NCBI GenBank assembly: GCA_037349315.1
Contig: JBAIAC010000033.1
Location: 21,470,001 to 21,534,000, forward strand
Direction of reading: 5' to 3'
Length of the DNA stretch: 64,000 bases
DNA from: Chelydra serpentina
Taxonomy: Eukaryota; Chordata; Testudines; Chelydridae
Position numbers and translations under genes: made by a program. Shown in pieces: positions 12,575 through 24,943 of the stretch. Numbering within the stretch: position 1 is the first letter of the stretch; the number at the start of each line of letters is the position of its first letter. The notes below the pieces were generated by a model. It worked only from the letters and a program-made list of their open reading frames with translations, ran no database searches and was not told the origin of the DNA.

Positions 12575-13415
12575 ACTGAAATGTTTATTTGCGTCTATTA
12601 AGTCCAAAATAAAACTGTAGTTCGTAATCTATTTTAAAGAGAGAAATATTTTAAATAAAATAGTCACTGACATTGTTCTACTTTTAGCCAGACTAATATA
12701 AAAATGAAGGAGGAAAAAAGATTAACCTAGAATGCAACCTCAGGCTAATGAACTCTGCCTTGCTAACATTAGTCACTGAATTAAGTGGTAAACTGAAGCT
12801 GTTCCAGTTTAGACCTTAACAAAGGAAACATGTAAGGGGTAAATTCTGCTCTCAAATGCACATTTGGGGCTCCCACTGAATCAATGTAGACATTCTTCCA
12901 AGGGCAGAATTTGGCCCTAACTAGTTATCGAAAACAATAAAAACTAATTTAAGGAGGGGGGCGGAAGAGAAGGGCTGCAGCATTGTGGAGTTTCTTGTTT
13001 TTCACTGTGCTAGGAGGAATGTTGCATGGGGTTGGGAATTACAATAGCAGATTATGTCTTGCAGACTGAAACAAGTGACCTGCAGTGTGACAGTCTATCA
13101 AGGTACAGGCTGGAGGGCATAATTACTCACTGAAGACATTATCTTATCCCAAGGGGTGGGCAATCCTTTCTCTTCAAAACTAATAGCTCCAGTCTGAGCG
13201 TGCGCCTCTCCCACTGTACCTGTTAAAAATGGGGTTTTGCCACAAAACGTCAGAGATACCTTTAATGGACGATATTTTAAGACATAATCAGCCAAATACT
13301 TGTCAAAATTTGACATTAAGAACTATTGGTTTGCCAAGATATCAATAGTGTCAAGCTATTCAAATTGATATAGTCTTGCCTCCACAAATCTGATTGTGTT
13401 CAGAAAGCCACTTGT

Positions 13416-13465
<50 letters not shown>

Positions 13466-13641
13466 CTGCACTCGAAGCTTTAACAGTACAAATAAACAGA
13501 GTGGATTACATACAAATTAAGTATTTATTCAATTATCTCTGTAGGCTGGCCCATCCATATCTATTACCAGTTAATGTTGAGCAGCAGCACACGATGCTCT
13601 CCAATCAATAAACATGCCAGATGTATCCGTCAACCTCCTAC
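12575..13641. other. Intron 2 proximal to exon 2
   Basis: Contains an AC microsatellite and a short pair of inverted half-sites, ggggtaaattctgctctc (12838-) and gggcagaatttggccc (about 12900-12917). The pair suggests a small decayed MITE. No exon seen. Confidence 0.5.
13421..13463 (+). repeat. (CA)n microsatellite
   Basis: About 21 CA units, roughly 180 bp from the HOMER2 exon 2 donor. Length variation could in principle affect splicing of the adjacent exon, but nothing here shows that it does. Confidence 0.95.
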
Positions 13642-13798
13642 CTTGGCTCCATCCACACTGATAATCCGATAGCTGTTTCTTGTGCTGTCATAGAAGTAGG
13701 AAACAGTTACAGCCTGCTTGCTTGCAGGAACCCAGTTCTTCTTGGTGCTGGGGTCAATTTGGAAGACATGTGCTCTGGTGGTGAAGATGGGCTGTTCT
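13642..13798 (-). CDS. HOMER2: HOMER2 exon 2, EVH1 domain N-terminal part
   Basis: This exon encodes residues 3-54 of Homer protein homolog 2, a postsynaptic scaffold whose EVH1 domain binds proline-rich PPxxF-type motifs in group I mGluRs, IP3 receptors and Shank. On the minus strand it begins A-GAA-CAG after a pyrimidine-rich tract ending in AG (13800-13799). It ends at AAG before donor GTAGGA, so the length is 157 nt and the exon ends in phase 0. Motifs seen are [35 protein letters not shown] and [10 protein letters not shown]. Trp24, the known ligand-contacting residue, is present. PASKQ, NSYR and ISVDGAK favour HOMER2 over HOMER1 from family knowledge. The N-terminal Met-Gly comes from exon 1 at 60832-60836. 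No stop or frameshift is present. Confidence 0.95.
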
Positions 13799-13807
13799 CT
13801 GGAATAG

Positions 13808-15202
13808 GGAGGGACAGGAGAAATGGATGCATGAGTTTGTGGAAGATGAAATGTTGCAGAAGTCCGCTCTTGATCAACCATGTTGAAATCAGCAGGCCTA
13901 ACCTCACAGTTCAAATGAGATAACCCTGGAATTTGAAATGGAAAAACACAGTGCACTAAAATTACTATCTGAATCAGCACGCCAGCGTTCTATACCTATT
14001 CTTAGCCTTACACCATGTGACATTTAGCTCCCTGAACTCACTGACCTTGTTCCCTTCTTGGGCCACCAGTACAAATGCAATTTTAGTTCCCACATTGCTA
14101 TAACTGGACACTGTTAAAACATTCACACCTTTTTCTGCAAATTATCACATCATTTCAATTAAATTATATTGACACGCATCTTTGCCAAATCGATCTGCTT
14201 TTTCTAAAACCACACGGCTTTCCTTCCTCATACCACTCAGCCATACGAATCATAACTTAGAGTCAGAACTCACTGCAAATTCTCCTTACAATTTTATTAA
14301 ACCAAATGCCCAGTATCACTATTTACATACTAAAATCTCAGTCCCTCCGTTCATTCTGTTCTATGGATGTGCACAAAAATTTAATCAGCTGCAAAGTAGC
14401 TAACCACGATGAAAAAAAAATTACTACATTTTAGTTCAACAAACTGTATTTATGGGTGAAGTATTTGGGGTCCCACCCCATAGCTTCATTTCCTAACTAT
14501 AACACTGTCAATTCACACACAATTTTACCCAACATGAGAAATCCACACAAAGTACAAGTTTGTTTGTTTTAAAGATGACAGTATAAATAATATAAGAGCA
14601 GAGAAGAAGCAGGGTTGGAAGAACAATACATGTGATGAACATGAAGTTATTTGGATTGAAGATTACAGTTAGGATTTATTAAGGCAGTAATGTCAGTAAA
14701 TATTCCATTTCCACTTCAAATTGTACCTTCCATCCAAGTTAAATTTTAAACTGTAAAGCAAACTCTACTATATTTATATAATATTTTATTCCCTGAGTCT
14801 GCGGGCTAACCAATTACATAAAATAGTGAACATTGCATGACATTACCACTCAATATATCACATATAGAATATTATATAATTAAGACATTATCTTGACGTA
14901 ATTATGACACGATGCAGAAATGTCAGTTTATTCCAATACAACCCACCATACCAGCCTCAGAGAAATCGGATGTTTACAACACACAAACTGAAGAGGCTGC
15001 TAGAAGGTGTTTTGCACAAGGCTAACTAACGATGTCTAGGTAGAACACCAGTAGGAATCTCTGATATTTATTTTATAAATATTTTTGTTTACCCACCTCA
15101 AAACCATCAATTTGTGCACATCTCTGGCCAGCAGGTTTTCCATTATGTTCAGTCCTTTGCTCCTCCCAGCTGATTGTTACATCCACTTGTTGTGTTATCT
15201 TA
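13808..15202. other. Unassigned intron 1 sequence beside exon 2
   Basis: AT-rich. On the minus strand an open frame runs unbroken from 13980 into exon 2, in phase with it (see findings). Otherwise no gene or element was recognised. Confidence 0.5.
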
Positions 15203-15487
15203 GGCTATGGCTACACCTGGAGCTGGAAGAGTAATTTCCAGCTTGAGGAGACAGCCCCACCACATTAAAAACAGAAATGGAGCTTCCCCGGTGAGAGAGG
15301 CAGGAGGGGCTAACAGCCCTGAGTACACAGCTAGCATCTCAGACAGGATCCTACTCGAGGCAGCTAGCCCCTCCCACTGCTGCAGCTACCCTTCTATTTT
15401 TAGCGCCCTAGCTCGATCAGACCTAGTGAGAGTATGTGTCCCCTCGAGTTGGAAATTACACCTCCAGCTCAAAGTCCAGACATACCT
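15203..15487. mobile_element. PIF/Harbinger-like MITE, about 285 bp
   Basis: Left end GGCTATGGCTACACCTGG after TTA. The right end has the decayed inverse cagacatacct. A subterminal inverted pair, agctggaagagtaatttcca and ggaaattacacctccagct, lies inside. It belongs to the GTCTACACT-ended MITE group seen repeatedly here. The right boundary is approximate. Confidence 0.6.
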
Positions 15488-15489
15488 CT

Positions 15490-15600
15490 AGGCCGTAAGA
15501 TCTTCAGGGCAGGGACTGTGTTCTGCTCTGTTTGCATAACATCTAGCACAAACCGGCCCTGACCCTGATTAAGGTCTCTAGGTGCTAGATAATGCATGAT
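15490..15600 (+). repeat. Ancient amniote interspersed repeat tail
   Basis: Matches the widespread gcagggactgt ... acatctagcaca ... ctaggtgctagataat pattern. Similar pieces occur at 30805-30870 (same orientation) and 47672-47750 (opposite). The class is uncertain, perhaps an old SINE or LINE 3' end. Confidence 0.45.
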
Positions 15601-17075
15601 CATACAAATCAAGATGAATTTACTGACATTGGGCATATCTGGTACTCTAATTGTAGAATTAACTTGGCAAAGGTGGTTTGCTGGTGAAAAGCCTAACGAG
15701 GCCTAAAAATGAAAAAAAACCAAAAACATGCAGGTGCAACAGTAATGTTTTTTCCTTGTAAGACATATGCAAGGTTTTAAATTTTTCAGGAGCTGTTGAG
15801 TAAGTTTCTGGATGGATGGCTGTGCCAAATTCAATAAATTCAATACTCATGAGGAAGACACTTCAAATACAATGGGACTTTCTCAGTGAAGAAATATAAA
15901 TTATTCTAGTTATTCCTTATCAGTAGCTCTGTGAGACCGACGTTATATGCAGTCCTAGGTATGTGAATTTAGCTCTCATTTTAAATGCTAATATTTGTGC
16001 AGCACTTAGCTAGAAAAAAGGGGCATTTCTCTATGCTATACATAGACTACTTCAATCATAAAATACTCAAGTTAAGAGGCCTAAAGCCCACTCACATGTC
16101 AAGTTTTTATTAAGCAAATACAAGTGAGTCTATTCTCTGCCATGCCAATAATTACCTTCAAATTAAAACATGTCAGAATGCCACCTAAGCAAGCAGCTAA
16201 GGTTTATCCATAATGGTGAAGTCAGAGAAATTTCCCCTTTAAAGTACTTGCTCTTGGGCTCTTAAAAAAAATACTAAATAGCTCCGCAGCCAGGGAATAG
16301 ATATCCCCCCATTTGCCTTGCTCTGTATTTTTTGTGGGCATAACAAAGACAACATTGTCATCCTGAGTCTGCAGACTGACAGTTCCAGTACCTCTGTTGC
16401 GGCTTGTAGCTTTGCCAGTCTTGCCTCCTGCTATTCAGAATCCTCTGGGGAGGAGTCAAACTAGCAAGACTCAGTCTTCTTTTGCAGCTTGGCAAAGCTT
16501 GAACACAGGCAGACACTGGAGTTGTTTACTGAGACGGTTAAACCCCCAAAACAGAGGCTGATACTCCCATCACCCCCAGTCTTGAGGTAGCCGGGAATCT
16601 TCAGGGTGGGAGGGAAAGCCTAGAGAGAAAGCTCTTTCTCCAGCACCCAGGATGCTCTGTGTGTATGGTGGTGGTGGCAGTGGCAGATTGAGTTTGGGAG
16701 GGGGCATTCCAATTTACGCAAAACACTTACACCAGTTGGCATCTACAAAAATAAATGGAGCTGTCAAAAAATGTTCAGGGGCAGCAACCTGGTAGGAATT
16801 CAGCCACTGGGGTGACAGGTAAGGTCGTGCCTTTTCAGGTGGTATTGACTTCTGAGCAGTGATACCCTCACTGCAGCTTAGTCCTCTGCATATCAAGGTG
16901 CCTGGTATTCCACGGAAGAGGGTGTGAATGCAACATTAAGTTAGAGCTGATGTGTGTAAGAGGGTGGATGTTGGGGGTGGGAGGAGGAAGAGACTGATTG
17001 GCCAATTTAGAAAACAGAATTAGGGGAAATATTCTGGGGAAAGACCTGGAAGATACAGAAATAAAGGGGGCGGGT
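15600..17075. other. Unassigned intron 1 sequence
   Basis: No gene, element end or RNA recognised. A short GGT/GGC run lies at about 16661-16686. Confidence 0.5.
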
Positions 17076-17480
17076 ACATAAGAATAGCTATACTGGCCCA
17101 GATCAATGGTCTATCGATTCTAATATCCTGTCTCCAACAGCAGTCAATACCAGAGCTCCAGGGAGATCGCACAGAACAGGGCAATTCTGGAGTGATCCAC
17201 CCCTATCTTCCACTTCCGGCTTCTTGCAGCGGTTAAGAGCTGTGTTGGGCAAGGGGCTGCACACTGACCTTCTTAGCTAATAACCACTCATGGACTAGTC
17301 CTCCCTGAACTTAACTAGTTCTTTTTTGAACCCAGTTTTACTTTTGGCCTTCACAACATCCCACAGCAATGAGTTCCACAGGTTGATTGTGTGTTGCATG
17401 AAAAAATACATCCTGTTGTTTGTATTAAACCTGCTGCCTATTAATTTAATCAGGTGACCCCTAGTTTTAGTTTTGTGGGT
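17076..17480 (-). mobile_element. CR1-like LINE, ORF2 C-terminal fragment
   Basis: The minus-strand frame contains LIKLIGSRFNTNNRMYFF, then HTINLWNSL and FKKELVKF. This matches the tails at 20740-21340 and 53858-54445 and fits the end of a LINE ORF2. The 3' side near 17076 reads tacataagaatagctatac, typical of the CR1 end. It is 5' truncated and not functional. Confidence 0.65.
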
Positions 17481-17489
17481 AAAGCACAC

Positions 17490-19151
17490 AATGAAGGAAA
17501 AGAAAAAAAAGAGGAGATATAGAGAAGTGCAAGAACTGACAAAGAGAAGAGGAAACAAACACTGTAAACAATGCATCTTCCCCAATGAATGTTTTAATTT
17601 CTAATTGGCACCATCAAGTAAAAGCCACAGTCACAACCAGCCAGTCAAATTTGGAGTACACCATGAGGACCAAATTCTGCTCTTACTTACACCCATAACA
17701 CAGCTTTAACTTCAAAAGGTGTAAGAGAATAATTCACTCCCATTATAAATTAACACCCCTCCTCTGCAGATTTTCCATGCATATTTAATGGGTATCAGTC
17801 ACATTTCAAGTGCAAATGCCCTGCGGCTGACATAGAATAAAAATGTGAAAAACCAAGATCTGTTTTATTTAAACATATTGCAGTTTATAGGGACTCCATT
17901 TTACCAAACACCAGACTGTAGTGTAATGTAGTTTTATTGTATGTGTCCTACAAAATGCTTCCAACAGCAGAGAACAACAGCATGGGCACTCACTACTACA
18001 TAGTATGAGGAAGACGTCTCTAAGACATGTCATTTAGTGTTGATTTGCTATCTTTGGCTCCTGATTATTAAAAATGGAATGGGTATGTTAAACCAAGATG
18101 TGCAGTCCCTCCAAACTCCAGCAGTGGCTGGTGACATCTGAAAGTGTACGAAAACTCCGGGTAGTATTGCTGTTTTCATTGGAGCGTAACCCTTTACTTC
18201 TGATGCTCTCCTTTTCGTCTCACTGCAAGGTTTGCTCAGATCACCGGTGGGAACAGGGGAGAGAGGGAAACCCAGTCCACCCTTCCTGCCTCATAAAAAA
18301 GTCACCTCTGCCAAACTTATTTCCATATCAAAATGACAGAGCTTTCATTTCACAAGATACATCCCTATTAATAAGTAGCTAAAGCCCTACAATATTCTAA
18401 TACTCTAGTACAATATTCTAATATTCTAGTTAATAGGTGTAGGACTACCAAACACAAAGCTACACCGTATCTTCACTCTCACCAGTTTAATTTTGCACAG
18501 CTTAATAGTTTTCAATTCCAAAGAATTTCAACACCACTACACATTTATTGTGTGTAAATTATTAAATACACTCCCAAGACTAAATATACTAGGTCACTTA
18601 CTTTCAAATTTCAATTTCCGTAGCACACATTGCAATGTAAATGAAACCTCATATACCTCCAAGATAGAAATTTATTCTTCTTGTTGTTTTAGAGTGTTGT
18701 GATGTTGTTTAAAATAAAATCTGTCTCCATACTCCATGAAATCTGAGGAGTTTGCTTTCTGCATGATTTATTTACAGGCACAGCAACATATACAAATACA
18801 CAGATGATGGAATAAATACTCTGTTCATGTACACTAGTTATTTGGAATAACATAAGCTATATCCATAATAATGGCATTAAGAACAAAATTACAATATAAC
18901 TAAACTAAACACACACCAGGGAATTATGAACCATGCATGCTGTGGGAGCAGAATCAGATCAAATGAATAAATTACCAAATCTGTTAAATAATTGGCATTT
19001 TTGAATACTTTCTGGACACAGACTTGACCACAGCTCTGGGCTCAGCCCAATCATGGCTATCAAGTCCCGCCGTGTGTTTGGATATGTACCCCAGAAAGAA
19101 TTCCAAAGATGGCTCTATCTGCAATCAGACATAAGAAAACAGTTGTGAGTA
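17490..19151. other. Unassigned intron 1 sequence
   Basis: AT-rich. A small half-site accaaattctgctcttac near 17669 resembles the ends of old MITE-like repeats. No gene seen. Confidence 0.45.
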
Positions 19152-19159
19152 CTGTAGAG

Positions 19160-20230
19160 CAGAGGTGGGCAAACTACGTCCCGTGGGCCACATCCGGCCC
19201 ACAGGAACCTTGTGCCCGGCCCCTGAGCTCCTGGCCCAGGAGTCTAGCCCCCAGCCCCTCCCTTGTTCCCCCTCCCCCACAGCGCCGCCGGCGCAATGCT
19301 CTGGGCAGCGCGGCTGCAGAGCCGCGGCCTGACCTGGTGCTCTGTGCTGCATGGATGGCTCCAGCCGGGTGGCACGGCTGCCTGTCCTGGTGCTCCGGGC
19401 AGCGCAGCTGTAGCACCGCCAGCCACCGGTGCTCCAGGCAGCACAGTAAGGGGGCAGGGAGCGGGGGCGGGGGTGTTGGATAGAGGGCAGGGGAGTTCAA
19501 GGTGGTGGTCAGGGGGTGTGGATAGGGGTCGGGGCGGTCCAAGGGCAGGGAACAGGGGGGTTGAATGGGAGCAGGGGTCCTGGGGGGCAGTCAGGAAGCA
19601 GAGGGGGGGTTGGATCAGTAGCATGGCCGGGGGGGGGAGCAGGGGGAGCAGCTGCTCCCCCTTGAGCAGAAGCAGCGGAAGTGGCGCCTTTTTTAGGCCG
19701 CTTCTTTTTAAGCGCCGCTTCTTGCACTCACCCGGCGGCGCTCCGGGTCTTCGGCGGCATTTTGGCGCGGGGTACCACCAAAGACCCGGAGTGAGCCGCC
19801 GAAGTGCCGCCGAAGACCCGGAACGCCGCCGGGTGAGTACAGGGGGAGGCGCCTTTTATAGCGCCGCTCCCCTGCGCTCTGGATCTGGCTGCGCTACTGG
19901 GTTGGATGGGGCGGCGGGGGGGCAGTCAGGGGACAGGGAGGGGTGGATGGGGCAGAGGTCCACAGGGGGCCATCAAGGGACAGGGAACAGGGGGGGTTGG
20001 ATGGGGCAGCAATCCCAGGAGGCCATCAGGGAATGGGGGGGAGGGGGGTTGGATAGTGCAGCAGTCCCGGGGTGGGGGCATCAGAGGGCAAGAAACAGGG
20101 GGGGTCGGATAGGGGGTGAGGGGTGGGCCACACCTGGCTGTTTGGGGAGGCACAGCCTCCCCTAACCGACCCTCCATACAATTTCGGAAACCCGATGTGG
20201 CCCTCAGGCCAAAACGTTTGCCTACCCCTG
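19160..20230. mobile_element. hAT-type non-autonomous element, CAGAGGTGGGCAAACT ends
   Basis: Left end CAGAGGTGGGCAAACTACG; right end CGTTTGCCTACCCCTG, an imperfect inverse. It is flanked by perfect 8-bp duplications CTGTAGAG (19152-19159 and 20231-20238). The interior has GC-rich tandem-like units (gggggttggat, gggcagtcagg) that give long but meaningless frames on both strands. A second hAT MITE sits inside at 19616-19899. A relative's left end occurs at 24944. Confidence 0.9.
19616..19899. mobile_element. hAT-type MITE nested in a hAT element, 284 bp
   Basis: Ends CAGTAGCATGGCC and GGCTGCGCTACTG are inverted with two mismatches. The flanks GGTTGGAT (19608-19615 and 19900-19907) are a perfect 8-bp TSD. 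Inside, two segments around cggcggcgctccgggtcttc and gaagacccggaacgccgccg form an inverted repeat able to fold into a long hairpin. Confidence 0.88.
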
Positions 20231-20734
20231 CTGTAGAGGCATAGCCCAGCAATTCACGATGAATCGCTCTGCCAGAAAATAGGCATTCTTGTGCAGTAGA
20301 TAGCTGTGATCACTGTAACTGCACCCCTTCATTTATGAACTATAAATGAACAAACAAGTGCAAAAATAGTATGTGTATTGGTGGGGGGATTCTACAGTTA
20401 TGGATGATTTATTTCATTGTCAGGATTGTTGCGGTTTATAAAAATTTGAATACAAACAGCATTGTCATCTTTCATGATTGTATAGAGATTCCTCCTATGA
20501 TATTTGGTGTTTTTCTTAAAGCCCTTGTGCATGAAATCGTCCGATTATGTGAAAGTGTACACTTTCATTAAAAAAATACATTTCTAGCCATCGTGGTTGA
20601 TGAGAAAAGCCTGAAGAACCCAAATGTTAAAACCTCAAAAAACAGAAGGCAAAAAGATGCTAAAATTATAGTCTCATTAACTTTAAATCACCATCATGGT
20701 TTTTATGGGCCTTCTGAATGCTTAGGGTTGGTAA

Positions 20735-21400
20735 AAACACAAGAATGGCCAACTGGGCCAGACCAATGATCCATCTAACCCACCATCATGTCTTCTGACA
20801 GTGGCCAGTGCCAAATGTTTCACAAGGAATGAACAGGACAGGGCAATTATTGAGTGATCCATCCCCTGTTGTCCAGTCTCCGTTTCTGGCAGTCAGGATT
20901 TAGGAACACCCAGAGCATGGGTTTGCATCCCTGACCATCTGGGCTAATAGCCATTGATGGACCTATCGGCCATGAATTTATCTAATTCTTTTTTTAATCC
21001 AGTTATATTTTTGGCCTTCACAACATCCCCCAGTAATAAGTTCCACAGGTTGACTGTGCATTGTGTGAAGAAGTACTTTCTTATGTTTGTTCTAAACCTG
21101 CTGCCTGTTAATTTCATTGTCTTATGTGAAGGGGTAAATAACACTTCCCTATACCATTCATGATTTTATAGACCTCTATTATGCCCTCGCTTCGTAGTCT
21201 CCTCTCTCCCCTTATGGACGCTGTTCCAGATCCCTAATCATTTTACGTGCCTTTCTCTATACCTTTTCCAATTCTAATATATTTGTATTGAGATGGAGTG
21301 ACCAGAACAGCATGCAGTGTTCAAGGTGTGGGCGTACCATGGATTTATATAGTGACATTATCATATTTTCTGTCTTCTTATCTATCCCTTTCCTAATGGT
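20735..21400 (-). mobile_element. CR1-like LINE, ORF2 C-terminal fragment and 3' end
   Basis: Minus-strand coding remnant MKLTGSRFRTNIRKYFF, then CTVNLWNLL and LKKELDKFM, closing with a stop at about 20944. The 3' untranslated part lies at 20735-20940 (accaatgatccatctaaccc). Decayed upstream sequence reaches about 21400. It is truncated and inactive. Confidence 0.7.
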
Positions 21401-21954
21401 AATACTGAAATAGTGCAAACTGTGGTTTTACTTCGTGCACAGAAGCTGAAAACAAAACCCTGTTCCCACAACTGACTCTGCGTGTGGCGACAACAAATTG
21501 CTGTGCCCACAGGGAGCCGCACTGACTTGCCTGGCTGCAAGGAGTCACGCTCAGGCATTAAGGTACCACGCCCTTGATCATGCAAACACTTATAATTTTG
21601 AGTAACCTTACACACATGAGCTCAATAAGGCTACTCATATGAAAAGTTACTTGTAGGTTTGTTTGCAGGATCAGGACTCAGGTTCATAAAATAAATAGCA
21701 TGTCTAAAAGAACATCTGGCAAAAGAGTTCCAGTCTAAAGTTTACTATGGATCAGATAGTCAGTCAAATTTTTACAGCAAGAAAATTTTCACTTTAGTGG
21801 TCTATAGGCACTTGCATTTTATCTGCACTGACATTGAAAACATTATCTGGAGACTCATGTTGAACTATGAGCCAGACTTAGCCTCTTAAGATTGGTCTAT
21901 ACACCTGGACCATCATGTTTCTCTGACTGTATAAATATCTGTCTGAAATATAAT

Positions 21955-22100
21955 TTCATTCCATGCGTCTGATGAAGTGGGTACTAACCCACGAAAGCTT
22001 ATGCTGAAATAAATTTGTTAGTCTCTAAGGTGCTACAAGTTTTTCTTTCTTATTTTCATTTTGCTGACACAGACTAACACGGCTACTACACTGAAACAAC
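21955..22100 (+). repeat. Sauropsid interspersed repeat, class uncertain
   Basis: Contains the recurrent string gatgaagtgggt ... cacgaaagcttatgctgaaa ... gttagtctctaaggtgctac ... gacacagactaacacggcta. This is a family I recognise from turtle and crocodilian sequence, possibly a retroelement 3' end since it carries an AATAAA-like site. I cannot name the family from this copy. Confidence 0.6.
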
Positions 22101-22109
22101 TCATGAACT

Positions 22110-23847
22110 AGATTCCCATAATCATTTATGGTCAGGCTAAGAAGGGAAAAACACAAGCTTGCTAAATTTGTTAAGAAAGACAGTGACCTTTTAACACAGT
22201 GCCCCGGTCTTCGACTAAGCAAGCAATGTCTTAACTGCAGTAGATATTAATTCTGCAGTTAGAAAATTTATGAAAAGACAAAGTCTGGAGATGTACTGAA
22301 AAACAAGATATATTTGGGTCAGAAACTAGTAGTAACAAACTGCAGACATCCTAAGAAATCTAGGAGTATAATTGTGAGAAGCTGTAAAACGAGCAATCAG
22401 AACCAGCACTGTGACCAATGTGTCGTAATTTGCCATCAACTGCAAACTTCAGTTCCACATGCTTGGTAATGCATCTGCCTCTCCACTGTGCACTGTATTA
22501 ATAATTAATAAATACCAATCAAGCTTGGGTATCTGAGGTTTCTTTGATTACTTAGTAAGCTTGAACCTGAATTGGTAATGCTCACTAGTTTCCCATCACT
22601 CTCTAGGTAGTTTTACATTATTTCTATTGATAAATATATACTATTAAAGTATTTAAAATAGTTATTTTCTGTCCATATCATTTGCATTTGGTACAGAATT
22701 TGTAGGTCTCCAGAGAGCATGTAAACTCGGGATTTTTGTAATACACTACTTGCTGCTAGAGGCCATCTCCAGGCACATGATGGTACCTATATTTGCTGAC
22801 AATCCTAAAAGATTTGCAATGATGCACCACAGAAAGTACTAGATAAGGAGGATTTTCCCATGAAAGAAAAATTAGATAGTAACACAAAGCCACCTGATAC
22901 AACGTAAACCTTCCATTACTACTACCGCTTTGTGCTTTATATTTATCAAAAGGAAATCATTGTAACATCATAAACTTGATATCAATAATTATCTGGCTCC
23001 AGTACTACTACCCACTGACTTATTGATTGTATGATAAACAAAAAGAACAAATCAACATTCATATATGTTGTGGCATCTGGAATGGCACACATTTGACAAT
23101 CTACTATGAAGCAAAACTACTAAAAAGAAAAAACTGTGGATGAACATTGCAAACACTTAACTAACTGTGGATATACAGAACTCCCATGAGGTAATAAGAT
23201 TCGCACCATCACATTGTTCCTCACATGGCAAAGTGACAGCTGCAACTACAATTCCAGAAGCCTCAAAAAGAATGATTTCCCTACTTGTGATTTCTAGCAA
23301 CTGCATTAAAGGGGCCCTGAAGCTAATAGCATATCAGGAATTCATGTGTGTAGCCATGACTGCAAAAAATGAAAAACACACACGACACTTCAAAACCCAC
23401 ATGGTAATTTTTTTCTTAGAAATGATTTCTGGCATTTGAATCAAGAATCAATTCTTCCATTTGCCATTCTGGTAAAACAGTTAATGTTCTGCCGAGGATT
23501 CTTTTAAATAAAATACACGTTACAAGGCACAACAGTTTGCTGTGCTATGCTCAATATAAAACTATACATGCATTATATAACAGGGAGTGTTCAAGAAAAA
23601 AGTTATTTTCTAAGGGACATCCATTTAAAATGGGGGTTTCTTTTATACTGCTGAAATAGAATACTGGATGGGCAAAGATTTCCTCAGTATTACATAGGAC
23701 CCTGTGGTTTTGTGACTGAGACAATTCCCAAAATGAGTATATTACCCTCTTTTAGAACCAATTTATAAAAAGGAGTTTGTCAGAGCTATTTGAGCACAAA
23801 GGTGCTACATTTACAGTCACTACTCAGACTGGAAGTACTGTACATAT
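22110..23847. other. Unassigned intron 1 sequence
   Basis: AT-rich. No gene, RNA or element ends recognised. Confidence 0.5.
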
Positions 23848-24141
23848 GGGTATTTTTACACTCCAACTGGGAGTGTGCCTCCCAGCCCAGCTAGACAGAC
23901 ATAAGCTAGCTCCGCTTGACCTAGCATGCCAAAAATAGCAGTGTGGATGTTGTGTCTTGGACAATGGGACGGGTTAGACACTTGAGTATGGATCCAGAGG
24001 GTCAGGTGGACTTGTACTCAGGCAGTTAGCTCATGCCACCACCTGAGCTGCTAGTCTTAGCATGCTAGCTAAAACACAGCTAGCACATGTCAGTTTAGCC
24101 GGGCTGTGAGGCATGCTCCCAGCTGCTGTGTAGATGTACCC
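23848..24141. mobile_element. PIF/Harbinger-like MITE, 294 bp
   Basis: Left end GGGTATTTTTACACT after TAT; right end GTGTAGATGTACCC before TAA. Subterminal caactgggagtgtgcctcc is echoed inversely by ggcatgctcccagctg. Its right end abuts the next MITE, with only three bases (24142-24144) between them. Confidence 0.75.
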
Positions 24142-24144
24142 TAA

Positions 24145-24440
24145 GGGTAGGTCTATACTTACGCGTCCCGTCGGAGGCGCGCGATCGATGTTCTGGGTTC
24201 GATTTATCGCGTCTTGTCAAGACGCGATAAATCGAACCAGGAAGTGCTCCGTCGTCGACGCTGGTAATCCAGCTCGACGGAGTAGGCGGAGTCGACGGGG
24301 GAGCCTGCGCGCCGCGTGTGGACCCCGGGTAAGTGCTTTTTCATTCGAACTAAGGTACTTCGACTTCAGCTACGTTATTCACGTAGCTGAAGTTGCGTAC
24401 CTTAGTTCGACGGGGGAGGGGGGGTAGTGTAGACCTAGCC
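24145..24440. mobile_element. PIF/Harbinger-like MITE, CpG-rich, 296 bp (copy A)
   Basis: Ends GGGTAGGTCTATACT and AGTGTAGACCTAGCC, flanked by TAA and TTA, which fits the 3-bp TWA target of PIF/Harbinger elements. Two perfect or near-perfect hairpins are visible: ttcgatttatcgcgtc with gacgcgataaatcgaa (about 24198-24236), and acttcagctacgt with acgtagctgaagt. Copy B at 46736-47031 is also 296 bp and differs at roughly twenty positions by eye, with small indels. The many intact CpGs suggest a young family. Confidence 0.85.
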
Positions 24441-24943
24441 TTAGTGTCTTCCAGTAGCACTTGCTGGTATGAACAAAATCATGCCCTATAGCTCCAATCT
24501 GCAAGCCTCATTACTACCATTTCTTCCCTTTTTTTGTTCTCCTAATAAGATTTAGAAGGATTCATGGTTACTTCTAAGTATTGTACACGGCCATTAAATG
24601 TTACTGTGAAAACTATCATAGAAAGCGTAAGACAATAACTAATGCTCTCCTCACTCCCCGTTCTTATGTAGAAGGATGTTTATGAAAAAATCAAGCCTCC
24701 TTTCCTATTCTGGAGCAGTATGTAGCAGGACGAGAGGGAAGGCAAGTTCAAGCAGATGTACTTTTGGGGAGAAATTTGAAGTTCATGCTAATGAAAGTGA
24801 GACTCTCTGTGGACTGATTAGCTCAGCAGATTGATAATGGTATATTATAACACTTCACAGCTAGGTCAGCAGCTTAAGTCAGTCCCTGCTCAGCTATAAA
24901 GGAAAGATATTGCTATCCAATAACGGTCTGAATGCCTATATGT

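Noticed and set aside
1..13641. HOMER2 exon 3
   Set aside because: Looked for the continuation of the EVH1 domain after residue 54 on the minus strand and did not find it. It presumably lies below coordinate 1.
19109..20252. Long frames, up to 300 codons, on both strands
   Set aside because: They lie wholly inside nested non-coding hAT elements with GC-rich repeating units.
24145..24440. Possible coding frame in the CpG-rich MITE
   Set aside because: The same short peptide pattern appears in copy B only because the DNA is repeated. The sequence is explained by hairpins and MITE ends.
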